Shown here: positions 5,679 through 12,577 of the stretch, piece by piece
Layout of the letters: every line of letters begins with the position of its first letter
Numbering within the stretch: position 1 is the stretch's first letter
Source: Fluviibacter sp039805865
GTDB taxonomy: Bacteria; Pseudomonadota; Gammaproteobacteria; Burkholderiales; Rhodocyclaceae
Length of the DNA stretch: 14,674 bases
Direction: 5' to 3'
Assembly (NCBI GenBank): GCA_039805865.1
Contig: JBDLTI010000042.1
Location: forward strand, 1-14,674
Program-made: the position numbers and the translations under genes
The notes under the pieces: model-generated
What the model was told of the DNA's origin: nothing
Seen by the model: the letters and a program-made list of their open reading frames with translations, nothing else
Databases searched by the model: none

Positions 5679-8164
5679 ATGTATTGAGCAGCCAATGAAC
5701 TGATTGAGGATTCTGACCGTTCAGCCATACGCCACACAAACTGTGCCTGCCAATATCTCCCTTGAGCATTTCGTCCTCGCTGGAACCCCAAGCTCTCCAA
5801 TCGAGATGCAAAGCTATTGGTGGCAAGTGGTTGGTATCCATTGCCGCGACTCCATTGAACGTAATCCTCATAGAGCTCTCTGCTTTGGACCCTTGAATCA
5901 TGATCTAGCTCTAGCTTTTCTTCTGCGTACTGGCGGATTGGATCTGAATCAGTCCGATAGCGCAGGATTTCCTGTTCAGAGCTAGGCGGAATGACGAATC
6001 GGCCTCGGGCGTTCAGTGCCCGCAAGCCTGCCAACGCCCAGTTAAGAATCCCTGGCAATTCGGCCCTCAATCTGTCTTCACGGTTAATATCCCGATCCTG
6101 CTCCGTAAACTGACGGTTGAAACGCAGAATGATGGCTCGTCGGAAGAAACCATCTGAATGATCAAGTAATCGAGGCAAATTATTGGTGGCTGCTATCAAC
6201 CGGGCGTATGGCTTAAAGCTGAATGGCTTTTCATGTTTGCGCTCTGCTTCAATCAAGTCACCCGAGACGATCTGCTTGAGATAGCCATCAGATACGGTAG
6301 CCTGTGCCGACATTTCTGAACTGATGTTGACGAGCTTGCCCTGCAGTTCCGCACGGACAAATGCCCTATCCAGCCGCTCAATCTGGGAGTTGCCTACATT
6401 TTCCCGGCCAATGAGTTCTGTAAGAATCGACAGGATCAGCGACTTCCCATTACCGCCACCCCCGACCATCCATAAAAATTGGCACATTCGGGTTTCGGGC
6501 ACTAGGCAGTAACCGATGAATTCTTGAAGCAGACGAATCTTGTCTTCATTATCCTCATCCGGCCGGAAGATCTCGTCGAGTGTCTGCAGCCACAGCGGGC
6601 AAGTAGCTTCTGGGTCATAGGCAATATCAACCTTGTTCACGAGGTGGTGCTCAGGAGAATGCGGATATAGCGTTCCCGTTGCCGGGTCTAAAGCACCATT
6701 CGCCAGACATAGCAAAGAATTCGTTGCCCACCGTGTTTCATCCTCAGCGTACAGGGTGCGAATCATCTGCATGTGGGCATTGACGGAGGTCGGCGTGTCT
6801 TTCTTACCGAATCCAGCCAGTGACTGTGCCAAAGGTTTCTGCACGAAGACCACTTCATCGACAGCGGGCCAGTAACCCTCACGGTACAAATACGGTCTGC
6901 CAGAAACGTAGATTATCTGGTCATTAAACAGCGAACTCACAATTTCGTGGACGCCTTCAATGAACGACTCCTGCCCACGGCCAGAGGCTCTTGAGGCAGG
7001 CAAAGCTGGTACGGCCTGTACGGATACAGAGTGGGCTGAAGGATACAAAACCTCCACCCACAGGGCTTCTCCAAGGCTTTGTAGTCGATCAGCTGTCCAA
7101 CCAAGTTCTGCAGCATCGGCTAAATCGAAGCCCTTAGGTAATTTCTCCCCAGCTTGAGCCAACGCTTCATTGTCGAGAATGCGCTCGACTGTCCCTCCGG
7201 CCGCAATTACGAGCCGAATGACTGATTCTGTATATTTTTCACCCGATTCATCATAATCAGGCGCAATAAATACACGACGCCCCGACAAGGGTGAAAAGTC
7301 CGATTTGGCCGGAGACTGGGCACCGTTCATCGTGGTCATCGCAACGCAGTCCGGAAACAAACGTTGAGCTGCATCAGCTGATTTTTCGCCTTCTGCAAAG
7401 ATGACCGTCGCTTCCGGATTTATTGTCAGACGATCCAAGCCATAAAGTGGCCGATCTGTCGCAGGCGCTGAGAGCCGCCATGAATCATTCCCGGCTGCAT
7501 CTCGGCAATAGGTTAGCGGTCGATACTGCTTGCCACCATCCATCAGGTCAAAGCGCAGCACATACAAAAGCAGTTGCCCCTGAGCGTTGCGATACGTCCA
7601 ATGAGCCGTGGGATGCCCAAGACCCTGCCCATAGGAAACAGGTATGGCTGGAGTGACATCCGGAATAGGCATGATCGGCGTGTATTGAGGTACTGGTGGC
7701 TGCGCAGCCCGAATCTGCGGTTGAACCGTGACAGGTTCTGGACGTTCTGCCAGAAACAGCAGAATTCGCTCGGCGGCTTCCGAGTAATACTCCAATTCAT
7801 CTAGATACTTCACTAGATAAACTAGGTCACCGCCCCTCTCATCAACCGCGAAGTCAGCCCAAACGCCAGTTTCTGTATTGATAGCGAACGAGCCAAGCTC
7901 CCCATCGTAACGCAGTGGATTCAAAGCGACCCATTCTCGCCCCCTGAGCTCACCATCGGGCAGCCAGTGCTCAAGAATTTCCTCGGCATGTTCGAGCGCC
8001 ATCTGGCGAACCGCGCTGTAATAAACGTCATTTCCCAGATCACGACGAAGGGATAACAGCTGCTCCGGAGTGTATTGAGCGCAGGCTTCGGGTTGAAAGG
8101 TCGTAATTTCCTGTTGAGATGCTGGCAGCCTTTCTGTGCCAACATTTGAACTAAAATAAGCCAT
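5672..8164 (-). CDS. TOPRIM primase-SF3 helicase (P4-type replication protein)
   Basis: 830 residues. Residues 65-125 (GELRGREWVALNP...GSFAINTETGVWADFAVDERGGDLV) form the N-terminal domain typical of TOPRIM-containing mobile-element primases. The TOPRIM domain follows: EGEKSADAA at 258-266 with the catalytic glutamate, TTMNGA near 277-282, and D303-Y-D305 metal ligands. A D5_N domain spans about 480-555. The superfamily 3 helicase has Walker A GGGGNGKS (568-575), Walker B-like LVNISSEM (611-618) and motif C region AATNNLPRLLDHSDGFFRR (658-676). The C-terminal winged-helix-like part (about 740-830) probably binds origin repeats. Such proteins prime and unwind DNA for element replication. The ATG lacks a strong ribosome binding site. 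Upstream is a palindrome-rich gap; immediately downstream are iteron-like repeats. Confidence 0.9.
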   Translation of the reverse strand: MAYFSSNVGTERLPASQQEITTFQPEACAQYTPEQLLSLRRDLGNDVYYSAVRQMALEHAEEILEHWLPDGELRGREWVALNPLRYDGELGSFAINTETGVWADFAVDERGGDLVYLVKYLDELEYYSEAAERILLFLAERPEPVTVQPQIRAAQPPVPQYTPIMPIPDVTPAIPVSYGQGLGHPTAHWTYRNAQGQLLLYVLRFDLMDGGKQYRPLTYCRDAAGNDSWRLSAPATDRPLYGLDRLTINPEATVIFAEGEKSADAAQRLFPDCVAMTTMNGAQSPAKSDFSPLSGRRVFIAPDYDESGEKYTESVIRLVIAAGGTVERILDNEALAQAGEKLPKGFDLADAAELGWTADRLQSLGEALWVEVLYPSAHSVSVQAVPALPASRASGRGQESFIEGVHEIVSSLFNDQIIYVSGRPYLYREGYWPAVDEVVFVQKPLAQSLAGFGKKDTPTSVNAHMQMIRTLYAEDETRWATNSLLCLANGALDPATGTLYPHSPEHHLVNKVDIAYDPEATCPLWLQTLDEIFRPDEDNEDKIRLLQEFIGYCLVPETRMCQFLWMVGGGGNGKSLILSILTELIGRENVGNSQIERLDRAFVRAELQGKLVNISSEMSAQATVSDGYLKQIVSGDLIEAERKHEKPFSFKPYARLIAATNNLPRLLDHSDGFFRRAIILRFNRQFTEQDRDINREDRLRAELPGILNWALAGLRALNARGRFVIPPSSEQEILRYRTDSDPIRQYAEEKLELDHDSRVQSRELYEDYVQWSRGNGYQPLATNSFASRLESLGFQRGRNAQGRYWQAQFVWRMAERSESSISSLAAQYMV

Positions 8165-8289
8165 TGATTGTTTTCTTTCTTGGTTGCATGCCGCGGTCGA
8201 GTTAGTCGCTCTTCCTGGCTATTTCTGGCCACTCACCATGAGTAGGCCAGGCAGTTCATACTGTCTATTTCGTGACAGTTTTCAGAGCC

Positions 8290-8322
8290 CTGCAAACTAG
8301 TTTAGTTTGCAGTTTTGCAAAA
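8290..8322. promoter_or_regulatory. Palindrome cluster upstream of the primase gene (operator or origin element)
   Basis: A perfect inverted repeat with 10-bp arms (CTGCAAACTA / TAGTTTGCAG, 3-base centre) at 8290-8312 is directly followed by the perfect palindrome TTTTGCAAAA at 8313-8322. A further inverted pair ACTGTC / GACAGT with an 8-base centre lies just to the left, near 8259-8278. No U-tract follows any of them, so regulatory or origin roles are more likely than termination. They lie about 130 bp upstream of the primase start. Confidence 0.55.
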
Positions 8323-8366
8323 TGACGCTGTAATTGGCCGAAACTGACAAAGAGTTTTGGGGCTGC

Positions 8367-8382
8367 GTATGGTCGTAGGGTT
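8367..8382 (+). repeat. Paired GTAKGGTT octamers (right-pointing)
   Basis: GTATGGTC is followed directly by GTAGGGTT with an 8-bp period. It belongs to the same motif family as the pairs at 1307-1322 and 8411-8427 and faces the latter across 28 bp. Confidence 0.55.
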
Positions 8383-8410
8383 GCGAAGCTTTATTTCTAA
8401 AACAACGTCA

Positions 8411-8427
8411 AACCATACAAACCCTAC
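8411..8427 (-). repeat. Paired GTAKGGTT octamers (left-pointing)
   Basis: On the minus strand GTAGGGTT is followed by GTATGGTT with a 9-bp period, 18 bp downstream of the stop codon of the headless helicase. The 11-mer AACCCTACGCA at 8420-8430 is identical to the one at 1315-1325. Confidence 0.55.
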
Positions 8428-8444
8428 GCACCGATCTTCGCCTG

Positions 8445-10163
8445 TCAGGCTGCTTCTGCGACATCCTCTTGAGCCGTTGTTCTGGCAAACAGCCCCATAG
8501 CTGCTTCGACTGGCTCTACCAGCCAGATGTCCTGGCGTGAGTGGCGCTTCCCGAAGCCTATCCGTCGCAATGACCGTCCAAACGCCGTCGGTGTCATTGC
8601 ATCGACACGGTTGGATGTTTCACGGCCCCAAGCATGGAACACACGAATCAGATCAGTCCCGGTGTAACCCGAACGGTCTGCTGATGGTCGTAGGCACTGC
8701 TCAGCAAACTGTCGCACCGGATCGACCTCTTCTTGGTACTGCTGGACGGCAGCTAAAGCCGAGGGTGGGATGCTGAAACGTGTTTCTTGGCGCAGGTCCC
8801 GCAAACCCTCGACCGCCCAGCGCAAGATGCCAGGCAGCTCTTCCAGCAAGTCGTTGATCAGATTCGGATTGACCTCTTCACCACGGAATTGGCGGTTGAA
8901 GGTCAGCACGACGATTCGACGAAAGTAGCCATCGGTCAGGTCCTTAGTTTGTGGCATCGTATTCATCGACGCCATAAACCGAACGGTTGTCTTGAACGTT
9001 TTTGCGTCCTGGTCAAAACCCCGCGCTTCGATCGCTTCACCAGCCACCATGGCCTTGATATAGCCGTCGGCGATGGCCTTTACGGGAAGATCGGAACAGA
9101 TATTGAGCGTTTTGCCTGCCGTATGGGCCCGAGAAAACTTGTTCGACAGGTCGCTCAGAGCCACGGCGCTGATGTTTTGCTCCCCGATTAGTGCACGGAT
9201 CACGTCTAACAGCACCGACTTACCGTTCGAGCCTTCGCCAACGAGCCAGACCATTTTCTGCTGGCTCACGTCCGGGGTAATCAAGTAGCCCATCCACTGC
9301 CGCACGAACCTGATCTTGTCGGCCTTGTCGGCATCTGGCTCAAATACCTGATCAAGGAAGCCAAGAAAACGGGGGCATTCAGCCTCTGGCTCCCACGGGA
9401 TGTTGAGGCGTGTCTGAAGTCGATGGTCCGGGTTGTGCGGCACCACGTCCAGGGTCTCAAGGTCTAGCGTGCCGTTATCCAGGCAGACGTATTGACCGGC
9501 GTTTTCGGCAAAGAATTCGCCCATCTGGCCAGTGTAGGTTTTGCTGAACTCGGTCACGGCTCGGATTCGACACGCGTTTGCATCATGTGCCAGAAAGTCC
9601 ATGATCGGGTGCCGGACTTCGACGTTAAGATCCAGCTTGCGGTAGGCTCCAGCCTCGTACCCCCAGAAGCCATCTTGTGCGAACACTAGCCCGTCCGGGT
9701 AATGTCGATCGATCATACCCTGGGTCAAGATCGAGACCGGGATCTCCGTCTTTTTCTCGAACGCCCGAACATTGGCCCACGACACCAGTTCAGCCGGTGT
9801 TTTAACTGTATCGCCGTTTGGCCTTAGGCAATTGCGCCCCTTCGGACAATGCATAGCACCCTTAGCGCGTAGTTCAACACAGCTCATCGGCACTTGGTTA
9901 TGATCAGCCGACATCTGCAACAACAGTCCTATTTGGGCTGGATCATGGTCATCGCGGTTCGGCGCAACACGATGGACATGGCGGACACCATCAGCAAACT
10001 TGCCTGCAACAGTGACGACTCCATCGAAAAGTGGTTTCGGCATGTTGCCCCCACCATCTCCAAGCCCTTCGGCGATGAGATTGCAATGGCCAGCAACGTA
10101 GTCGACCCCCATTGGCAGACGTCTCGTTTCGGGTGTTGGTAGTTGGTTGTTAGTGGAGGTCAT
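8445..10163 (-). CDS. SF3 helicase without primase domain (D5_N family)
   Basis: 572 residues from the ATG at 10163. A perfect AGGAGG (10170-10175) lies 6 nt upstream, so the in-frame ATG 39 bp further up is not used. Residues 19-112 (CNLIAEGLGDGGG...MSCVELRAKGAMHCPKGRNC) resemble the cysteine/histidine linker that follows the primase-polymerase domain in larger phage primase-helicases, with C95, H105, C106 and C112 as possible zinc ligands. D5_N covers about 225-295, and the helicase has Walker A GEGSNGKS (309-316), LNICSDLP as Walker B region and MASMNTMPQTKDLTDGYFRR as the motif C region. It is a clear paralogue of the TOPRIM-helicase downstream. The primase catalytic domain is absent. It overlaps the upstream HTH gene by 14 nt, which implies co-translation. 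It probably helps load or unwind at the origin. Confidence 0.9.
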   Translation of the reverse strand: MTSTNNQLPTPETRRLPMGVDYVAGHCNLIAEGLGDGGGNMPKPLFDGVVTVAGKFADGVRHVHRVAPNRDDHDPAQIGLLLQMSADHNQVPMSCVELRAKGAMHCPKGRNCLRPNGDTVKTPAELVSWANVRAFEKKTEIPVSILTQGMIDRHYPDGLVFAQDGFWGYEAGAYRKLDLNVEVRHPIMDFLAHDANACRIRAVTEFSKTYTGQMGEFFAENAGQYVCLDNGTLDLETLDVVPHNPDHRLQTRLNIPWEPEAECPRFLGFLDQVFEPDADKADKIRFVRQWMGYLITPDVSQQKMVWLVGEGSNGKSVLLDVIRALIGEQNISAVALSDLSNKFSRAHTAGKTLNICSDLPVKAIADGYIKAMVAGEAIEARGFDQDAKTFKTTVRFMASMNTMPQTKDLTDGYFRRIVVLTFNRQFRGEEVNPNLINDLLEELPGILRWAVEGLRDLRQETRFSIPPSALAAVQQYQEEVDPVRQFAEQCLRPSADRSGYTGTDLIRVFHAWGRETSNRVDAMTPTAFGRSLRRIGFGKRHSRQDIWLVEPVEAAMGLFARTTAQEDVAEAA

Positions 10164-10347
10164 GGCGTGCCTCCTGGAAAGTCCGGGCCTGAATGAACTC
10201 ATCGAGCGCGTCTTGTCGGTACTTCACCAGACGGCCTACTTTTACATACGGCAAGTCGTAACGCTTTGTTGTTGCCCAGACGGCAAGTGTTTGCGGCTTG
10301 ATTCCGAGGTACTGTGCCGCCTCGGTGCGGTTCAATAATGAGGTCAT
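10150..10347 (-). CDS. AlpA/excisionase-like HTH DNA-binding protein
   Basis: 65 residues. LLNRTEAAQYLGIKPQTLAVWATTKRYDLPYVKVGRLVKYRQDALDEFI is the standard MerR-like winged helix-turn-helix of the HTH_17 / AlpA / excisionase family: a recognition segment (RTEAAQYLGIKPQTLAVW) and a small wing (VKVGRLVKYR). Members act as transcriptional activators of element genes (AlpA), or as directionality factors in excision. TAGGAGA lies about 6 nt before the ATG. Its 3' end overlaps the start of the headless helicase gene (ATG at 10163), so it heads the leftward replication operon. Tandem 15-bp repeats directly upstream may be its own binding sites. Confidence 0.85.
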   Translation of the reverse strand: MTSLLNRTEAAQYLGIKPQTLAVWATTKRYDLPYVKVGRLVKYRQDALDEFIQARTFQEARHDLH

Positions 10348-10360
10348 TTATTCTCCTAAA

Positions 10361-10390
10361 GATAAGCCAAATGACGATATGCCAGATGAC
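10361..10390. promoter_or_regulatory. Tandem 15-bp direct repeat, candidate operator of the HTH gene
   Basis: GATAAGCCAAATGAC and GATATGCCAGATGAC are adjacent and match at 13 of 15 positions. They begin 14 bp upstream of the HTH start codon, which places them over the likely promoter of the replication operon. TTGTCA on the minus strand (10387-10392) could be a -35 element, but I see no convincing -10 at standard spacing. Autoregulation by the HTH protein, or a role as directionality-factor site, is inferred. Confidence 0.6.
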
Positions 10391-10455
10391 AATGCGACTT
10401 TAGGATCTTTTTTTTCGGCTGGCTGTGGGGTATTTTTTTGGAAACACCCCCCACT

Positions 10456-11223
10456 CTAATCGCCTGTGCCGTATATCAGTGAGAGGCCGTTTTCATAGTT
10501 AAGGTACTTATCGAACAATTCGAGCATCCCTTTGTACTTTTCTCGCAGATCACTCTTACAGTTTGGAGAAACCATAGCAGCAATCCTATCATGGACCAAT
10601 TCCTTACCAGTGTAGATCCGCCAGATCTCGATGTCGGCAAACGGCAGCAGCCCCGAGTTGATCCAATCTAAGTCAGAGCTAAGTCGTACTGCCTTCTTGG
10701 CAAGCGAATAGCTGAAGTGGGCACGTCGGCGTACCAGCCAAGCCTTGAATGAAGCAAGGATTTCCGGGTCTCTAGCCAGTAAGTTGACCCGTAGGTGGCC
10801 CAGAAAGTTGCTATCCACACCAATCAGGTCATCAATCGGAACTGTAGAGTTATCCAACTCAGGCCGACCCAGCCGCTTCGAGTAGTCGTTAAATCGATCA
10901 ATTTTTGCCAGCAATGACTTCATGTCACTCACTGACATTTCGCATAATGGGCCACTCGCGCTATCTGGTGGCATCCATTCCGCTAAGGGGTCGTTAAACA
11001 GTACCTCTAGATGCTCGGAGAGCTCCTCATAAAACCAGTCCCGCATGACATCATCTTGGACCATTGCCGCACATTGCTTGGCAGCGGCCAAATAGAAAGC
11101 TCGCTTGACGATCTGCTGTCCCCACTCCCTACGAGAAAGAAGCCTCTGGCCCGAATAGCGCTTAATATCAAACCATGTGTCTATTGTTTTTTTCGGGTCT
11201 ATTCGACTGCGTTGCTCCGCCAT
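10456..11223 (-). CDS. DUF6387-like protein of the element
   Basis: 255 residues, soluble, no signal peptide. The N-terminal TIDTWFDIKRYSGQRLLSRREWGQQIVKRAFYL resembles the DUF6387 family, which I recall as proteins of 250-300 residues found near integrases on genomic islands; the function is unknown. The rest is mostly alpha-helical, with no catalytic motif that I can identify. The ATG is preceded by a weak GGGGA. It is the element gene nearest tRNA-Phe, the position usually held by the integrase, and is separated from the HTH gene by 108 bp. Family assignment is from pattern memory and could be wrong; the open frame itself is convincing. Confidence 0.65.
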   Translation of the reverse strand: MAEQRSRIDPKKTIDTWFDIKRYSGQRLLSRREWGQQIVKRAFYLAAAKQCAAMVQDDVMRDWFYEELSEHLEVLFNDPLAEWMPPDSASGPLCEMSVSDMKSLLAKIDRFNDYSKRLGRPELDNSTVPIDDLIGVDSNFLGHLRVNLLARDPEILASFKAWLVRRRAHFSYSLAKKAVRLSSDLDWINSGLLPFADIEIWRIYTGKELVHDRIAAMVSPNCKSDLREKYKGMLELFDKYLNYENGLSLIYGTGD

Positions 11224-11281
11224 TTACCGATCCCCATCATTGATCTTCGTTAGCATAGTATGACGCACATTGATCAAATAT

Positions 11282-11300
11282 GTAGCCCCGGCGTAGCCCC
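11282..11300. repeat. Short direct repeat GTAGCCCC x2 beside the tRNA
   Basis: Two copies of GTAGCCCC lie 11 bp apart, about 50 bp from the tRNA 3' end. Short direct repeats in this position can be arm-type sites of a tyrosine integrase in an attachment site, but with no integrase or second att site visible this remains speculative. Confidence 0.3.
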
Positions 11301-11332
11301 AAAGCAAAAGGGCAACCCCGGAGGATTGCCCT
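11301..11332 (-). terminator. Terminator downstream of tRNA-Phe
   Basis: On the minus strand AGGGCAA pairs with TTGCCCT (7 bp, 10-base loop containing CCTCCGGGG) and is followed by TTTTGCTTT, 16 nt after the tRNA CCA end. It probably ends the rplM-rpsI-tRNA transcript. If it is native to the chromosome, the element boundary lies to its left. Confidence 0.7.
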
Positions 11333-11348
11333 AAGTGCTTGATATTAC

Positions 11349-11424
11349 TGGTGGCCAGTCTCGGAATCGAACCAAGGACACGCGGATTTTCAATCCGCTG
11401 CTCTACCAACTGAGCTAACTGGCC
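11349..11424 (-). tRNA. tRNA-Phe (GAA)
   Basis: The minus strand folds into a complete 76-nt cloverleaf. The acceptor stem is GGCCAGT / ACTGGCC with discriminator A and an encoded CCA (11349-11351). The D arm is GCTC...GAGC. The anticodon arm GCGGA-TTGAAAA-TCCGC carries anticodon GAA for phenylalanine. The T arm is CTTGG-TTCGATT-CCGAG. The 5' end is 37 nt downstream of the rpsI stop codon and no terminator lies between, so it is probably co-transcribed with rpsI. The foreign element begins on its 3' side. Confidence 0.97.
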
Positions 11425-11461
11425 GCACACCAGGGCATTGCTGCCCAAGTGCAGAAAAACA

Positions 11462-11854
11462 TTAACGCTTCGAGAACTGCTTACGGCGACGGGCGCTGTG
11501 CAGACCGACTTTCTTACGTTCCACTTCACGTGCATCACGTGTTACGAAACCAGCGTTCGACAGAGCCGACTTCAGCTCAGCGTCGTACTGAATCAGTGCG
11601 CGGGTGATGCCGTGGCGAACCGCACCGGCTTGACCCGATTCACCACCGCCAACAACGTTCACGTTGATGTCAAAGGTGTTTACGTGCTCAACCAGCTCCA
11701 GCGGCTGACGAACGACCATACGGCCAGTTTCACGCGAGAAGAAGATGTCAACCGGCTTGCCATTGACAACGATGTTGCCCTTGCCACGCTTTAGGTAAAC
11801 ACGGGCAACGGCGCTCTTACGACGACCGGTACCGTAATATTGTTGTTCTGCCAT
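11462..11854 (-). CDS. rpsI: 30S ribosomal protein S9 (uS9)
   Basis: 130 residues, the usual length. It begins YYGTGRRKSAVARVYL, contains GGGESGQAGAVRHGITRAL, and ends KKVGLHSARRRKQFSKR, the conserved basic C-terminal tail that reaches toward the P-site tRNA anticodon. It is a structural protein of the small subunit head. It follows rplM by 9 nt with AGAGG before its ATG, the near-universal rplM-rpsI operon, and is followed by tRNA-Phe. Confidence 0.98.
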   Translation of the reverse strand: MAEQQYYGTGRRKSAVARVYLKRGKGNIVVNGKPVDIFFSRETGRMVVRQPLELVEHVNTFDINVNVVGGGESGQAGAVRHGITRALIQYDAELKSALSNAGFVTRDAREVERKKVGLHSARRRKQFSKR

Positions 11855-11863
11855 AACGACCTC

Positions 11864-12292
11864 TTAGATTTCCAGCGACTTAGGTTGCTGGGCGGTGTGC
11901 GGGTGGACAGCGCCGGCGTAGCACTTCAGCTTCTTCAGCATGGCGTAGCCCAGCGGACCCTTTGGCAACATGCCTTTAACGGCCTTTTCCAGAGCACGCT
12001 CTGGGAAACGCTGTTGCATCTTGCCAAATGTAGTTTCATAGATACCGCCTGGGTAACCCGAGTGACGGTAGTATTTTTTATCTTCAGCCTTGTTACCTGT
12101 TACACGCAGCTTCTCTACGTTAACGATAACAATGAAGTCACCCGTATCAACGTGTGGGGTGTACGTAGGCTTATGCTTGCCACGCAGGCGACGTGCGACT
12201 TCGCTGGCAACGCGGCCCAGGACTTTGTCCGTAGCGTCTACGACGAACCAGTCGCGCTGGACTTCATGCGGCTTGGCGGAAAAGGTTTTCAT
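11864..12292 (-). CDS. rplM: 50S ribosomal protein L13 (uL13)
   Basis: 142 residues from the start MKTFSAKPHEVQRDW. The family core is clear: WFVVDATDKVLGRVASEVARRLRGKHKPTYTPHVDTGDFIVIVN, GYPGGI and GMLPKGPLGYAMLKKLKCY. L13 is an early-assembling large-subunit protein. A second ATG directly upstream (12293-12295) would add one Met. GGAAG at 12300-12304 is the ribosome binding site and is part of a leader hairpin. A longer upstream extension of the frame is excluded because it would run through that leader. The gene is transcribed together with rpsI. Confidence 0.98.
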   Translation of the reverse strand: MKTFSAKPHEVQRDWFVVDATDKVLGRVASEVARRLRGKHKPTYTPHVDTGDFIVIVNVEKLRVTGNKAEDKKYYRHSGYPGGIYETTFGKMQQRFPERALEKAVKGMLPKGPLGYAMLKKLKCYAGAVHPHTAQQPKSLEI

Positions 12293-12299
12293 CATTGCA

Positions 12300-12327
12300 C
12301 TTCCGTGGCGCCAAAGGTGGCGCGGAA
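12300..12327 (-). promoter_or_regulatory. rplM leader hairpin covering the Shine-Dalgarno sequence
   Basis: In the leader RNA GCGCCA pairs with TGGCGC around a 4-base loop, and the flanking TTCC pairs with GGAA across a 3-base bulge. The second strand of the outer stem is part of the GGAAG ribosome binding site. This suits translational control, possibly autogenous by L13 as reported for the E. coli rplM operon, but the structure is read by eye. Confidence 0.5.
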
Positions 12328-12342
12328 TTTTGGAAAACGAAG

Positions 12343-12372
12343 ATTCTAGCAACACTTTAGAATTTGCGTCAA
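12343..12372 (-). promoter_or_regulatory. Sigma70 promoter of rplM-rpsI
   Basis: TTGACG (12367-12372) and TAGAAT (12343-12348) are 18 bp apart, with a TGC extended -10 element. Transcription would start near 12336, about 45 nt before the rplM start codon. Confidence 0.8.
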
Positions 12373-12469
12373 CCCCTTCACAACTTTGCCTGGTAAAGCC
12401 CCGGGCATCGAGGCGGGCAAATGCGCGGTGGCATCAGCATTCTGAAAGAACCTACGTCCAGATTACTGT

Positions 12470-12572
12470 AAAAAAAACGCGGAACCACACGAGCGGCTCC
12501 GCGTAAATCCACACCAAAGGAGGAGGGTGGAGGAGACAATCTGATAGAAGCGCAACGCGCATCTATGCAACA
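12470..12572 (-). ncRNA. Candidate small RNA with anti-Shine-Dalgarno segment (~100 nt)
   Basis: Downstream of a good minus-strand promoter lies a compact RNA layout with no reading frame. A 5' hairpin (ATAGA-T-GCGC-GTT-GCGC-T-TCTAT, near 12544-12566) is followed by a CU-rich unpaired stretch containing CCTCCACCC and CCTCCTCC (about 12515-12537). A terminator stem ACGCGGA / TCCGCGT (12477-12504) and eight T residues (12470-12477) close it. The CU-rich segment is complementary to purine-rich ribosome binding sites, so it could repress translation of mRNAs in trans. Read on the plus strand the same bases look like AGGAGG sites, but no start codon follows at useful distance. It is not assigned to a known family. 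Confidence 0.65.
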
Positions 12573-12577
12573 TGTTC

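Larger units (their letters stand above)
1..11348. mobile_element. Integrative/replicative element next to tRNA-Phe (left end outside window)
   Basis: The stretch from the left edge to the 3' side of tRNA-Phe contains only genes typical of mobile elements: DUF932, YqaJ exonuclease, a P4-type TOPRIM primase-helicase, a second SF3 helicase, an AlpA-like HTH protein and a DUF6387-like protein. It sits directly beside conserved chromosomal genes (tRNA-Phe, rpsI, rplM). tRNA 3' ends are classic integration sites for tyrosine recombinases. I could not find a second copy of the tRNA 3' end in the window, and there is no integrase gene, so the left end and probably the integrase lie further left or have been lost. 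The exact right boundary is uncertain: it may be the tRNA 3' end, or a few tens of bases to the left if the hairpin at 11309-11332 is the native tRNA terminator. Confidence 0.75.

Noticed and set aside
5427..5703. Open frames on both strands through the TGTCGGG repeats (about 82 codons each)
   Set aside because: The apparent Ser-Gly-Met and Pro-Asp-Met repeats are translations of the DNA iterons; no ribosome binding site or protein-like remainder.
7921..8232. Minus-strand 103-codon frame overlapping the primase N-terminus
   Set aside because: It runs out of frame inside the primase gene, begins with GTG and has low-complexity basic sequence; a shadow frame.
11224..11538. Minus-strand frame running through tRNA-Phe
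   Set aside because: Reading frame across a complete tRNA cloverleaf and the rpsI end; no coding support.
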